From Acidobacteriota bacterium (GTDB taxonomy: Bacteria > Acidobacteriota > Terriglobia > Acidiferrales > UBA7541): a stretch of DNA of 64,000 nt. Both the position numbers and the translations under genes were made by a program. The DNA lies in contig QHYK01000049.1 in NCBI GenBank assembly GCA_003224085.1, positions 1 to 64,000 of the forward strand, given 5' to 3'. Shown here one piece after another: positions 7,911 through 16,137 of this stretch; positions within the stretch are counted from its first letter, which is position 1; the number at the start of each line of letters is the position of its first letter. Below the pieces are notes generated by a model. It saw nothing but the letters and a program-made list of their open reading frames with translations, searched no databases and had not been told where the DNA came from.

Positions 7911-9461
7911 TCAGGATGGAACATTGCCAGCCAGGAACAAAGTCAGCAATCCCCGGTCTTGATCCTGGCGCAGTACCTTGAAGACGACTTCGTCGCCCCC
8001 ATGGAGACGGGCCAGTTGCTCGCGCAATTCGCCGTAGGACGGCACGCCAGTTCGATTGACCTCCACGATCACGTCGCCTTGCTGGAAGCCAATGTCCTCG
8101 GCGAAGCTGCCTGGGTCCACTTCTCCGACCAATGCGCCGCGTTGCCCCTCCATTCCCAGCTCGCGTGCGCGCTCTGAGCTAAGCGTTTCCACATGGAGGC
8201 CGAACCTCACTGGCGAACTCTCTTCGGAAGGAGAATTGCCAGACGTGCTGGAATTGCCCGAGAACACCTGATCGCGCGACTCCACCGTAACACTGGCTTT
8301 CCTCTCCTTGCGGTCGCGGATGTAGCTGATTTCCACCTTGCTGCCCAGCGGCGTGCGCGTGATGGCGTCAACCAGATCGTCGCCAGTCTTCACGGGGTTG
8401 CCGTTCACTGCGGTGATCACGTCACCGCCCCTCAATCCGGCACGCGAAGCTGGGCTGCCCGGCTCCACGCTTTGAATCACGATTCCATACGGTGCGCCAA
8501 GATCGTTCAGCACCATCGGATTTGTACCCTGCTCTTCTTGGAAACTCACGCCAATCGAGCCGCGCGTGACTTTGCCGTGCGCGATGAGGTCGTTGTAGAC
8601 CTTGATCGCCGTATTCGAGGGCAACGCAAATCCGACGCCTTGATAGCCGCCGCTTTGCGTTTCGATCGCTGTATTGATGCCGATCACCTGACCGGCCATG
8701 TCCACCAGCGGCCCGCCTGAGTTGCCCGGATTAATCGCCGCGTCGGTCTGAAGGAAGCGCTGGAATTGTCTGCCGACGCCAGCGCGATCTTTGGCGCTGA
8801 TGATGCCCGCTGTCACCGTAGCCCGCAGTCCAAATGGGCTACCAATCGCCAGGACCCAATCGCCTACCCGAACGCCGCTCGAGTTGCCGAGTTTGGCTAC
8901 GGGAAGGTCGCGGTCGGCGTTCATTTTCAGTACTGCCAGATCCGTTTCCTCATCCGTACCTACCAGCTTCGCTGTGTACCTCGTCGACTGTCCATTGAGT
9001 TGCACCTGGATCTTGGCAGCTCCGTTCACGACGTGGTCGTTGGTTAGGATGTAGCCCTTCTTGTCGACAATCACTCCCGAGCCCAGGCTGTGCTCGGCCA
9101 TGGGTCCCATATCGGGGAAACCGAAGAAATGGTTCCAGAAATCCCCGAAGGGGCCTTCGTCGAAACCGCGGGGAAATCGGGGGCGCTTCGGAGCGCGATG
9201 TACCTGCGTGGTGGAAATGTTGACCACCGCGGGCTCCACGCTCTCCACAATCGAAGCAAATTCGCTCGAGAGATGAACTGGGTTCGGCACGGCCAAAGGT
9301 GTCGCCGTGTCATTAACTCCTATGACTCTTGAGATGGCTCCGCGTCCCGGCAGAACCGTACCGACCAGGAGCCCGCATATCAGAGTGACGAAAATCAAGA
9401 GCCCCAAATCCCAGCGGTGCCCCTTTGTCATATTCAGGAACCTGCGCATGTCAATCTTCAT
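7911..9461 (-). CDS. degP: HtrA/Deg-family periplasmic serine protease
   Basis: The 516-residue protein begins at ATG 9461, preceded by the strong site GGAGGTGA. One transmembrane anchor (about 19-37) is followed by a trypsin-like domain with the triad H143 (ILTNDHVV), D174 (TDLAVLKM) and S248 (GNSGGP). Two PDZ domains follow, roughly 300-385 and 410-505. It should act in the periplasm in protein quality control. The small heat-shock protein gene lies directly upstream on the same strand, 178 bases away, so a shared stress response is likely. Whether it is DegP, DegQ or DegS-like by function is not decidable; the two PDZ domains exclude a simple DegS. Confidence 0.92.
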   Translation of the reverse strand: MKIDMRRFLNMTKGHRWDLGLLIFVTLICGLLVGTVLPGRGAISRVIGVNDTATPLAVPNPVHLSSEFASIVESVEPAVVNISTTQVHRAPKRPRFPRGFDEGPFGDFWNHFFGFPDMGPMAEHSLGSGVIVDKKGYILTNDHVVNGAAKIQVQLNGQSTRYTAKLVGTDEETDLAVLKMNADRDLPVAKLGNSSGVRVGDWVLAIGSPFGLRATVTAGIISAKDRAGVGRQFQRFLQTDAAINPGNSGGPLVDMAGQVIGINTAIETQSGGYQGVGFALPSNTAIKVYNDLIAHGKVTRGSIGVSFQEEQGTNPMVLNDLGAPYGIVIQSVEPGSPASRAGLRGGDVITAVNGNPVKTGDDLVDAITRTPLGSKVEISYIRDRKERKASVTVESRDQVFSGNSSTSGNSPSEESSPVRFGLHVETLSSERARELGMEGQRGALVGEVDPGSFAEDIGFQQGDVIVEVNRTGVPSYGELREQLARLHGGDEVVFKVLRQDQDRGLLTLFLAGNVPS

Positions 9462-9639
9462 GGTCACTTCACCTCCAGCCCGCTTACCGCCCAGAATTTC
9501 TATTTCGGCAAGGCGAAGCCCGGCACCCGGCAGAAACTGGACGGAAGAAGCGGGGATTTTTTGTGCTGCCGGTTGCGACGGGGCACCGCTTCCGGAGGCA
9601 AAGAGCCTCCAGAAGCGGTTCTTCGCGAGGAGCAAGCCC

Positions 9640-10035
9640 TTAGGCGGCGATCTGCTTGGACATAGGCGCCGCCTTGACTTCAATGCGGCGGGGCAAGGCG
9701 GTGACCGCCACCGGCGCTTTGACTTCGAGCACGCCGTTAGTATATTGGGCGGTCAGCTTATTGCCCGTCCAGCCTTCGGGCAGAGTGAGCGTGCGCTCAA
9801 ATGCTCCATAGGAGATCTCTTCGCAGTGAACGTCCCAGTCCTTACCGTTCCGCTTCTCTTTGCGCTCACCGCTTATCGTCAACTCCATTGCTGGAGTAAC
9901 GGCCGTCGAGGTCCCCGATATGGGCGCCTCGCCAAAAGGCCAGCCGCTCAACATGCGGTTAAAGATCTGGTCAAAATCCCGGGGGAAATCGAACAGATCC
10001 TGGAAGAAGCTAGTGCGGGGAACTAGGTTGGTCAT
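9640..10035 (-). CDS. Hsp20/alpha-crystallin small heat-shock protein, shortened
   Basis: This is a 131-residue protein with a very strong ribosome site (GAGGAGGTGTC before ATG 10035). The N-terminus (FFQDLFDFPRDFDQIFNRML) and the second half of the alpha-crystallin domain are clear: LTISGERK, YGAFERTLTLPEGW, then NGVLEVKAPVA with the conserved GVL. The stretch that normally precedes LTISGERK, the first strands with the D-x-x-G-V pattern (about 25 residues), is missing; TAVTPAM joins directly to it. No frameshift is apparent. It may form altered dimers or be impaired. It is probably heat-regulated, next to the Deg protease. Confidence 0.88.
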   Translation of the reverse strand: MTNLVPRTSFFQDLFDFPRDFDQIFNRMLSGWPFGEAPISGTSTAVTPAMELTISGERKEKRNGKDWDVHCEEISYGAFERTLTLPEGWTGNKLTAQYTNGVLEVKAPVAVTALPRRIEVKAAPMSKQIAA

Positions 10036-10148
10036 GACACCTCCTCATCCAAAAATTTCTGGCCCCTCGGAAGAGAGGGCAAGTTATGGCTCAAGACTCC
10101 ATCCTTATTACGATTCTTACGATGCCGCTTGAACTACCTGAGTTGTCT

Positions 10149-10175
10149 ATTATCAGATTTTCTTCACACCATCAA
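10149..10175 (-). promoter_or_regulatory. Possible promoter of hsp20
   Basis: On the minus strand TTGATG (10170-10175) and GATAAT (10149-10154) are separated by 15 bases, a little short for a housekeeping sigma factor. Transcription would start near 10142, leaving a leader of about 105 bases before the hsp20 ATG. That leader holds a small hairpin (10064-10079) and a run of five U just ahead of the Shine-Dalgarno. Confidence 0.3.
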
Positions 10176-10265
10176 GCCTATAAGGTAAATATCCTAATAT
10201 CAAAAGCTTACGCTTTTCCTCGGGATCGAAATAGCTCTCTTTGAGGGAACATTGGGCTGCATTTC

Positions 10266-10607
10266 TTACGCTTGTGTGAGTTCCTTCAACAGAGTTTCCA
10301 TTTCCGAGCGGGCGTGCTGGTTGCCGGCCTTGGCGGCGGCTTCGATTCCGCTGGAGAGCACGCGGCGAGCTTCGCCAGTGCGCGCCTCACGCGCCAGAAG
10401 CTGGCCGTACAAGAGATAGGCAGGAACATAGTCAGGGCTTTGCTTGAGGAGAACCTGAAAGTGCTGGTCCGCAGCGGCGGAATCGCCGCTATTCATGCAT
10501 TCGATCGCTAATCCGTAGCGGGAGAAGGCGTCATCGGGCTTTCTGGCGACAAACTCTTCCAGCATCTGGCGGCGGGATTTCTTTTCTCTGGCCGTTGGGT
10601 CTGTCAT
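10266..10607 (-). CDS. Small TPR-repeat protein
   Basis: The 113-residue product from ATG 10607 contains two to three tetratricopeptide-like helical pairs: DDAFSRYGLAIECMNSGDSAAADQHFQVLL, then PDYVPAYLLYGQLLAREARTGEARRVLSSGIEAA. There is no signal peptide, so it should be a cytoplasmic protein-interaction module. Longer versions in the same frame extend through the promoter region of the divergent thioesterase gene and are rejected. The partner is unknown. It reads away from the thioesterase at 10698 and is followed by the hsp20 upstream region. Confidence 0.75.
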   Translation of the reverse strand: MTDPTAREKKSRRQMLEEFVARKPDDAFSRYGLAIECMNSGDSAAADQHFQVLLKQSPDYVPAYLLYGQLLAREARTGEARRVLSSGIEAAAKAGNQHARSEMETLLKELTQA

Positions 10608-10638
10608 CGTTCCGTCGTCTGTCCTCTTAAGGAAACGT

Positions 10639-10653
10639 CCCGTATTATACGGG
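10639..10653. repeat. Palindrome in divergent promoter region
   Basis: CCCGTATTATACGGG is a perfect inverted repeat (6-3-6) midway between the divergent TPR and thioesterase genes. Its centre contains TATTAT, which could serve as a -10 element. An operator role is possible but unproven. Confidence 0.3.
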
Positions 10654-10697
10654 GGCGTTGAAAAACAGCCAAACCCTTGAGGGAGGAGGGCGTTTGC

Positions 10698-11210
10698 ATG
10701 AAGCCGAAGAAGACGCGGAACGAAGCTGACGGCCATGAGGGTAAGCCGGTAAGCGCGTCGCAGTCGGAAATGAACGAAATCGTGTTGCCGGCGCAGACCA
10801 ATCCGCTCGGTAAACTGCTGGGTGGGCACGTAATGCACCTTGTGGACATGGCGGCTGCGATGGCCGCGCACCGGCATTCGGGAAGTTACGTGGTTACGGC
10901 ATCGGTGGACTATATCGACTTTCGGAATCCTGTGGGCTTGGGAGAAATTGTTATTTTGAAATCACAAGTCAACCGTGTTTTTCATACCTCGCTGGAAGTG
11001 GGAGTTGAAGTTTATTCAGAAAACGTGTTGACCGGGGAGAGGAAGCATACGACGTCGGCATTCGTGACGTTCGTGGCCATTGACGAACACACGCGAAAGC
11101 CGAAGCCGGTACCACCGCTCATCGTGAAAACGGATGAAGAGAAGCGACGGTTTGAGGATGCCGGCAAGCGCCGCGAGGTGCGTTTGGCGTTGCGCTACGG
11201 CAAGAAGTAG
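10698..11210 (+). CDS. Hotdog-fold acyl-CoA thioesterase
   Basis: The 170-residue protein starts at ATG 10698, behind GGGAGGAGGG. It has the arrangement of YciA/ACOT-type thioesterases: an N-terminal EIVLPAQTNPLGKLLGGHVMHLVDMAAAMAAHRHSG stretch with the hotdog helix, then VDYIDFRNPVGLGEIVILKSQV and a C-terminal FVTFVAIDEHTRKPKPVPPL tail. The conserved N-x-x-G-x-L-x-G-G-x-x-M pattern supports hydrolysis of acyl-CoA thioesters in the cytoplasm. The C-terminal extension is basic. It is a single gene, convergent with hemY. Confidence 0.88.
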   Translation: MKPKKTRNEADGHEGKPVSASQSEMNEIVLPAQTNPLGKLLGGHVMHLVDMAAAMAAHRHSGSYVVTASVDYIDFRNPVGLGEIVILKSQVNRVFHTSLEVGVEVYSENVLTGERKHTTSAFVTFVAIDEHTRKPKPVPPLIVKTDEEKRRFEDAGKRREVRLALRYGKK

Positions 11211-11238
11211 GCAGTTCGCGGCTGTCTTCCATTGCGAG

Positions 11239-12600
11239 TTAAGCAGCGTACGCTTTCACTTCCTCGGCGCCGGCAAACGCTTGCTCTATGCACGCGCCGA
11301 TAGCCGGTCCGCGCAAGTAATTGCCGGTCAGGAAAATCCCTGGAAACCGCAGCAGATTCTTGTTGATGGAAGCCAAGCGGTTGGCGTGGCCAAGATTGTA
11401 TTGCGGAAGCGCGCGCGGCCAAATCGTGACGTTACAGAACGAAGGCGCGCTCTCGGTGGAGAGCAGAGGCGCAATTTCCCGGCGGACAAGAGCCGAGAGC
11501 TCTTCGGGATTCAACTTTGCGGCGGCGGGGTCCGTGGCTCCGCCTACGAAAGAGGTGAGAAGAGCGTGGCCCTCTGGCGCGCGGCCGGGAAATAGGGACG
11601 AATTCCACACCGTGCCGAGTATACGGAGGCCGGCGGAGCGGGGAACGAGGAAACCGAAACCCTCAAGCGAATGACCCAGGTGTTTTCTCGCGTAGCCGAG
11701 CGAAACGACGGCCACCGCGGCGTATTCGACCAGAGCCAGAAGTGATTGAAAGGAAGGATCGAGCTGCGCCAACAATTTTTCTGACACATCCGCCGGCGTA
11801 GCTAGGATGACGGACCGAGCTGATAGGGAATCGCTGAAGCCTCCCTCGAGAGACACCAGAAATGCCCCGTCATTTTCTCGAGAGAGAGCTGCGGCTCGTG
11901 TTCCTGTGAGAATCGTCGAGCCCAGCTTGCTCGCCAGTGCGCGCACGAGAGTTTCGTTGCCTTCGCGGAAGGTATGCAGAGCAGGGCGCTCGCGCGGGCC
12001 TTTTTTTGCTTTAGCGAGCCTCATCATGCCTCGAACGATGCTGCCTGCAGTCCTCTCGGCTTCGTAAAGCTGCGGGAACGCGCTGCGCAGGCTGAGTTTT
12101 TCCGGGTCGCCCGCATGCACGCCTGAGACGAAAGGCCCGACCAGCCGATCGAGCAGTTGGTCAGAAAACTTTCTACGGACGAAATCGGCGACTGATTCGT
12201 CGTCTTCGGGTGGTACGCTCTTCCCGAAGATATCGCGAACAAGGGCCCATTTCGTGGAGCGGTCAACGAGAGAACTTGTAAACAGCGCCGGCGGGCTCAT
12301 GGGCACGGCCTGCAGCTTCCCGTTGACTAAAACATAGCGCGGAGCTTTTGCCGGGGCTTCCAGAAGCTGGTCTGAAATTCCAAGTTCCGCGCACAAGCTC
12401 CGCAATTGCGCCGTGCCGCTGAAGCTTTGCGGCCCCAGCTCGAGCAAGTAGCCATCGCGACTGAGGGAGTTGATGACGCCACCGGGCCGCCCGGAAGCCT
12501 CCACAAGCAAAACCTCGATGCCCGCCTTCTGCAGGGCGTACGCGCAAACGAGGCCGGAGATGCCACCGCCAACTACCAGAGCTGGAACGTGACGGGTCAC
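11239..12600 (-). CDS. hemY: Protoporphyrinogen oxidase (HemY/PPOX type)
   Basis: This 453-residue flavoprotein has the Rossmann dinucleotide motif VVGGGISGLVCAYALQKAG at 8-26 and the following E and GRPGG residues. The C-terminus has the FAD-contact pattern FPGIFLTGNYLRGPAIGACIEQ. It should oxidise protoporphyrinogen IX (or coproporphyrinogen III in coproporphyrin-dependent organisms) using oxygen. Because HemN is encoded beside it, the protoporphyrin route is the simpler reading. It is the third gene of the minus-strand hemE-hemN-hemY run, 24 bases after hemN. Confidence 0.92.
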   Translation of the reverse strand: MTRHVPALVVGGGISGLVCAYALQKAGIEVLLVEASGRPGGVINSLSRDGYLLELGPQSFSGTAQLRSLCAELGISDQLLEAPAKAPRYVLVNGKLQAVPMSPPALFTSSLVDRSTKWALVRDIFGKSVPPEDDESVADFVRRKFSDQLLDRLVGPFVSGVHAGDPEKLSLRSAFPQLYEAERTAGSIVRGMMRLAKAKKGPRERPALHTFREGNETLVRALASKLGSTILTGTRAAALSRENDGAFLVSLEGGFSDSLSARSVILATPADVSEKLLAQLDPSFQSLLALVEYAAVAVVSLGYARKHLGHSLEGFGFLVPRSAGLRILGTVWNSSLFPGRAPEGHALLTSFVGGATDPAAAKLNPEELSALVRREIAPLLSTESAPSFCNVTIWPRALPQYNLGHANRLASINKNLLRFPGIFLTGNYLRGPAIGACIEQAFAGAEEVKAYAA

Positions 12601-12624
12601 GATGCCGTGCGCATCCTTGCTGGT

Positions 12625-14037
12625 TTACAGAGTTTTAGAAAAGAGCGGCTTGGCTGCGAGCTGCTGTTTTTCCAAGTACGGGTCGAAAACCATCGCCAGG
12701 TTGCGGATGAAAATGCGGCCGAGCCAGGTGGCGCGAATTTCTCCGTTTTCGACCAAGACAAGCCCATCCTCTCGGAACGGTTCGAAACGCCGCAGCTCTT
12801 CTGCAAAATATTCATCGAAGTCCACGCCAAACTCGCGGGAAATGTCGTCTTTGACTACAACGGTGTGGCAGAGCAGGCGGCTGATGACCGCGCGGCGCAA
12901 GCGGTCTTCTTTCGAAAGATGGTAGCCACGCATGGTAGCGAGGCCGCGTTGTTCGACGGCCTTTTGCCAGGATGGAATGTCGCGATGGTTCTGAGCATAA
13001 GCGGATTGAATTCCGCTGATAGCGGTGATGCCCATGCCGTACAGATCCGCGCCCGCCTTTGTCGTGTACCCCTGAAAATTGCGATGCAGCGTGCGCTTTT
13101 GCTGCGAGACAGCAAGTTCGTCGCCTGGCTTGGCGAAATGGTCCATTCCGATATACAGGTAGCCGGCCTCGACGAATTTCAGCAGGCCCGTGCGAAAAAT
13201 CTCGAACTTAGTCATGCCTTCAGGGAGATGCGCGATGAACGAGCCTTGCTGCTTCTTGAGCCACGGGACGTGAGCGTAGCTGAAGAGCGCGATACGGTCC
13301 GGACTGAGCCCGATAACTTGATCCACGGTGTGGGCGAAGCTTTCCGGCGTTTGGTAAGGCAAGCCGTAAATCAAATCCACGTTGATGCTCTCGAAACCGA
13401 GACGGCGCGCGCTGAAGAGCAAGTCGCGCGTCATTTCGTAGGGCTGCAGGCGATGCACCGCTTTCTGCACGTCGGGGTGAAAATCCTGGATGCCCATGCT
13501 GAGGCGGTTGAAGCCGAGCTTGCGGAGCGTTTCAAGATGTGCGCGCGATGTGACGCGTGGATCGACTTCGATGCCGATTTCACTATCCGGTGCGAAGTGA
13601 AAGCGTTCGCCTGTAAATGCAAAAAGATCCTCGATCTGCTCCGGGGAAAGATACGTCGGTGTGCCGCCGCCCCAATGGAACTGCACTACCGGGCGCTCTT
13701 TGGAAATGCTGCGGCTGACGCGTTCGGTCTCGCGCTTCAGCACGTCGAGATAAGGCGGGGCGACGTTTTTGTCCTTCTGGATCACCACATTGCAGGCGCA
13801 AAACAGGCAGAGGCTCTCGCAGAAAGGGATATGCATGTACAGGGAAACGGGTGTTTTCGCGTTTTCTGCCTCAGTGAAAACTTTTTCGAGGTCCGTCGGG
13901 CCGAAAGAGTCGTTCCAAACGGGCGCGGTCGGATAGCTGGTGTAGCGCGGGCCGGGACGATTGTATTTCGCAAGGAATTCTTCGCCGAAGCGAAGCTCGT
14001 CGCGCATTTGCTGGAGGGTTGGATAGGCAAGGGTCAT
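12625..14037 (-). CDS. hemN: Oxygen-independent coproporphyrinogen III dehydrogenase
   Basis: The 470-residue radical-SAM enzyme has the iron-sulphur ligands C73, C77 and C80, with the extra C82 of true HemN, in HIPFCESLCLFCACN. Upstream is RYTSYPTAPVW, which is also typical of HemN rather than the heme chaperone HemW. The GGGTPTYL motif follows. It decarboxylates coproporphyrinogen III to protoporphyrinogen IX without oxygen. It lies between hemE and hemY with gaps of 12 and 24 bases. Pairing with an oxygen-dependent HemY suggests growth under variable oxygen. Confidence 0.95.
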   Translation of the reverse strand: MTLAYPTLQQMRDELRFGEEFLAKYNRPGPRYTSYPTAPVWNDSFGPTDLEKVFTEAENAKTPVSLYMHIPFCESLCLFCACNVVIQKDKNVAPPYLDVLKRETERVSRSISKERPVVQFHWGGGTPTYLSPEQIEDLFAFTGERFHFAPDSEIGIEVDPRVTSRAHLETLRKLGFNRLSMGIQDFHPDVQKAVHRLQPYEMTRDLLFSARRLGFESINVDLIYGLPYQTPESFAHTVDQVIGLSPDRIALFSYAHVPWLKKQQGSFIAHLPEGMTKFEIFRTGLLKFVEAGYLYIGMDHFAKPGDELAVSQQKRTLHRNFQGYTTKAGADLYGMGITAISGIQSAYAQNHRDIPSWQKAVEQRGLATMRGYHLSKEDRLRRAVISRLLCHTVVVKDDISREFGVDFDEYFAEELRRFEPFREDGLVLVENGEIRATWLGRIFIRNLAMVFDPYLEKQQLAAKPLFSKTL

Positions 14038-14049
14038 TGACTTTGGCCT

Positions 14050-15132
14050 CTACCTCGATTGTGCCGCGGGCCGCAGTTCCTGCTGCAATGCTTGCTGGCC
14101 GGTTTCCACAAAAAGCTGTGCGTTTTCCACCGGCGTGTTCGGCAATATGCCGTGCCCAAGATTGAGAATGTGCCCGCGTCCCGCGAGGGAGTGGATGGTG
14201 TCCAGTGTAACTTCGCGAATCTTCTCCGCCGGCCCAAGCAACACTGCCGGATCGACGTTTCCCTGCAGTGCGATTTTCGGGCCCAGCGCGCCGCGGATTT
14301 CTCCCAGACCCACGCGCCAATCCACACTCAGCACATTTGCGCCGGACCGGGCCGTCGCGGGGAGCAGATGCTGCGAGGCTTTCGTGTAGTAAATGACAGG
14401 AGCCGAGCCGGAAACCCCCGAGATCACCTCTTGCGTTGCTGGAAGTGCCGAATCCTGGTAATCCTGCAAATTCAATTCGCCGCACCAGGTGTCGAACAAC
14501 TGCACGGCGGTCGCACCCGCGGCAATCTGAGCTTTGAGGTAGGGAATCGTGGCCTGCGCGATGCGGTGGAGCAATGCGCGAAAAGTCTGCGGCTCTTGGT
14601 ACAGGAACTGTTTGACGGCCGCGAAACCTTCTTTCGTTTTTCCTTCGACCATGTAACAGGCCAGCGTCCACGGTGCACCCGCAAACCCGAGAACGGGGAC
14701 TTGGGGTCCAACCGACTTCACAATCCCCCGGATGGCTTCGGGCACAAAACCGGTTTCCGTTTCCGGGTCGAAAACTCTCAGTTTTTCGACGTCGGACTTG
14801 CCGCACACAGGGTGCGGCAAATTCGGGCCGGCATCGCCAAGTTCGAGCGGCAGGCCCATGGCTTCAGCGGGAATGAGGATATCGGAAAAGACGATTACAG
14901 CGTCAACGCCCAACCGGCGAAAAGGCTGAAGCGAGACTTCCACGGCGAGTTCTGGCGTCTTGCAGACCTCCAGGAATCGATGCTTGGCGCGGATGTCGCG
15001 ATATTCAGGCAGGTACCGGCCCGCCTGCCGCATGATCCACACCGGCACGCGCGGAACGGCTTCCCCGCGGCATGCCTGCAGAAATAAGTCCTTTCGATTC
15101 ACTGACCTTTGGACAGCCATGTGCCTTCCCAT
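14050..15132 (-). CDS. hemE: Uroporphyrinogen decarboxylase
   Basis: The 360-residue enzyme carries the signature WIMRQAGRYLPEYR and the substrate-pocket segments DAVIVFSDIL and GFAGAPWTLACYM. It converts uroporphyrinogen III to coproporphyrinogen III in the cytoplasm. ATG 15132 is given, but ATG 15120, preceded by GGGAAGG only a few bases away, would give a protein four residues shorter. It is the first gene of the leftward heme operon and is divergent from the hemX-hemA operon, so both promoters fall within roughly 15120-15262. Confidence 0.95.
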   Translation of the reverse strand: MGRHMAVQRSVNRKDLFLQACRGEAVPRVPVWIMRQAGRYLPEYRDIRAKHRFLEVCKTPELAVEVSLQPFRRLGVDAVIVFSDILIPAEAMGLPLELGDAGPNLPHPVCGKSDVEKLRVFDPETETGFVPEAIRGIVKSVGPQVPVLGFAGAPWTLACYMVEGKTKEGFAAVKQFLYQEPQTFRALLHRIAQATIPYLKAQIAAGATAVQLFDTWCGELNLQDYQDSALPATQEVISGVSGSAPVIYYTKASQHLLPATARSGANVLSVDWRVGLGEIRGALGPKIALQGNVDPAVLLGPAEKIREVTLDTIHSLAGRGHILNLGHGILPNTPVENAQLFVETGQQALQQELRPAAQSR

Positions 15133-15195
15133 GGTTCGACGAAGCCCATCTTAACAGGTCTTGCCGAGCCAAGCACGGTGACATCGGTCACGCGG

Positions 15196-15224
15196 TGCGG
15201 GTCACCAACCGTGTACGTTATACT
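15196..15224 (+). promoter_or_regulatory. Possible promoter of hemX-hemA operon
   Basis: TATACT at 15219-15224 is a good -10 element 38 bases before the hemX ATG. The matching -35 (TGCGGG, 15196-15201) is poor, so the promoter may depend on an activator or be wrongly placed. Confidence 0.3.
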
Positions 15225-15261
15225 CGAAGCGTCAAAGGAGTTGGGTCTAGGGAACGGCTGC

Positions 15262-16119
15262 ATGCTGGTTATCGAGCGGCTGGCGCCCACAGGTACAGGT
15301 AGAAGAGTGCATTCGGCCCTTTTCATATCGACGGCGGTTGCCTACGCGCTGAGCTTCGCGGTGTATCTCATCTTCTTGAATACCGGAAAAGTGCTCAGCG
15401 GGAGGCTGGGGACTTTGTTGCTCGCCGCCGGGTTGGTGACACACTATTTTGCCTTGCTGGGGAGATCGCGCGGGACGCACACGGTTCCTTATCACGATTT
15501 GTACGGAGCCATGTCCCTGTTTGGCTGGCTGCTGGCCTTGACTTATCTGGCCCTGGAACTCTACCACCGGCAGCGGTCGGTTGGCGCGCTGGTTGTGCCG
15601 TTCATTCTTCTATTTTTTGTGGGGGCTCATCTTGCGCCCGCGGATAAGCTTTCGCCGCCCCCCGCGCATGGCCCGCTTTTTGCATTTCACGTGACGCTGA
15701 ACATATTGGCGTACTCTGCGTTTGCCCTGGCCTTTGTTTTGAGCTTGACCTTTCTTATCGAAGAGCGTTTCTTGCGCAATCACCAACTGGGCGACGTCGT
15801 CTGGCGTCTGCCGCCGCTCGAGTTGCTCGAACGCATGAGCCGGTCCAGTGTGTTAATCGGCCTGGTCTGCATCACCATTGGGACCGCGTTCGGATTCCTT
15901 TGGGTGTACCGGTTGAGCAGCGAATATTCTTTTTATGATCCTAAGTACGCCATCACGCTGCTCGTCCTGATTTTGTATGCCGTGTACTTCCGGCTGGCGC
16001 GCACCACAGCTTGGCGCGGTGCGCGTGCCTCGAAGCTGTGTGTCTTCAATTTTCTCATTGTTTTTCTGAGCTTTACCGTCGTGAATTTGTATCTTTCGGC
16101 GAACCATCGGTTCTTTTAG
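15262..16119 (+). CDS. CcsA/HemX-like membrane protein
   Basis: The 285-residue protein from ATG 15262 has about eight hydrophobic segments and the pattern of the CcsA/CcmC/HemX heme-handling family, with conserved histidines near membrane ends (LVTHYFALL, FAFHVTLNIL). HemX proteins encoded beside hemA have been linked to control of glutamyl-tRNA reductase levels, and CcsA to cytochrome c maturation. Here it lies 18 bases ahead of hemA, so the HemX-like role is favoured. The WWD-type heme motif of true CcsA is not obvious. Confidence 0.8.
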   Translation: MLVIERLAPTGTGRRVHSALFISTAVAYALSFAVYLIFLNTGKVLSGRLGTLLLAAGLVTHYFALLGRSRGTHTVPYHDLYGAMSLFGWLLALTYLALELYHRQRSVGALVVPFILLFFVGAHLAPADKLSPPPAHGPLFAFHVTLNILAYSAFALAFVLSLTFLIEERFLRNHQLGDVVWRLPPLELLERMSRSSVLIGLVCITIGTAFGFLWVYRLSSEYSFYDPKYAITLLVLILYAVYFRLARTTAWRGARASKLCVFNFLIVFLSFTVVNLYLSANHRFF

Positions 16120-16137
16120 GAGCGTTCAGGTCCTAGC

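Noticed and set aside
9462-9683. N-terminal extension of the Deg protease to 9683
   Set aside because: It would overlap the hsp20 end, reads as Arg/Pro-rich non-conserved sequence, and ATG 9461 has GGAGGTGA directly upstream.
10608-10877. N-terminal extension of the TPR protein
   Set aside because: It runs through the divergent promoter region and into the thioesterase gene on the other strand, and is not TPR-like.
12406-14040. Long plus-strand frame (544 aa) antisense to hemY and hemN
   Set aside because: It mirrors two clear enzymes on the minus strand; its composition (His/Arg/Ala-rich) is typical of a shadow frame in GC-rich DNA.
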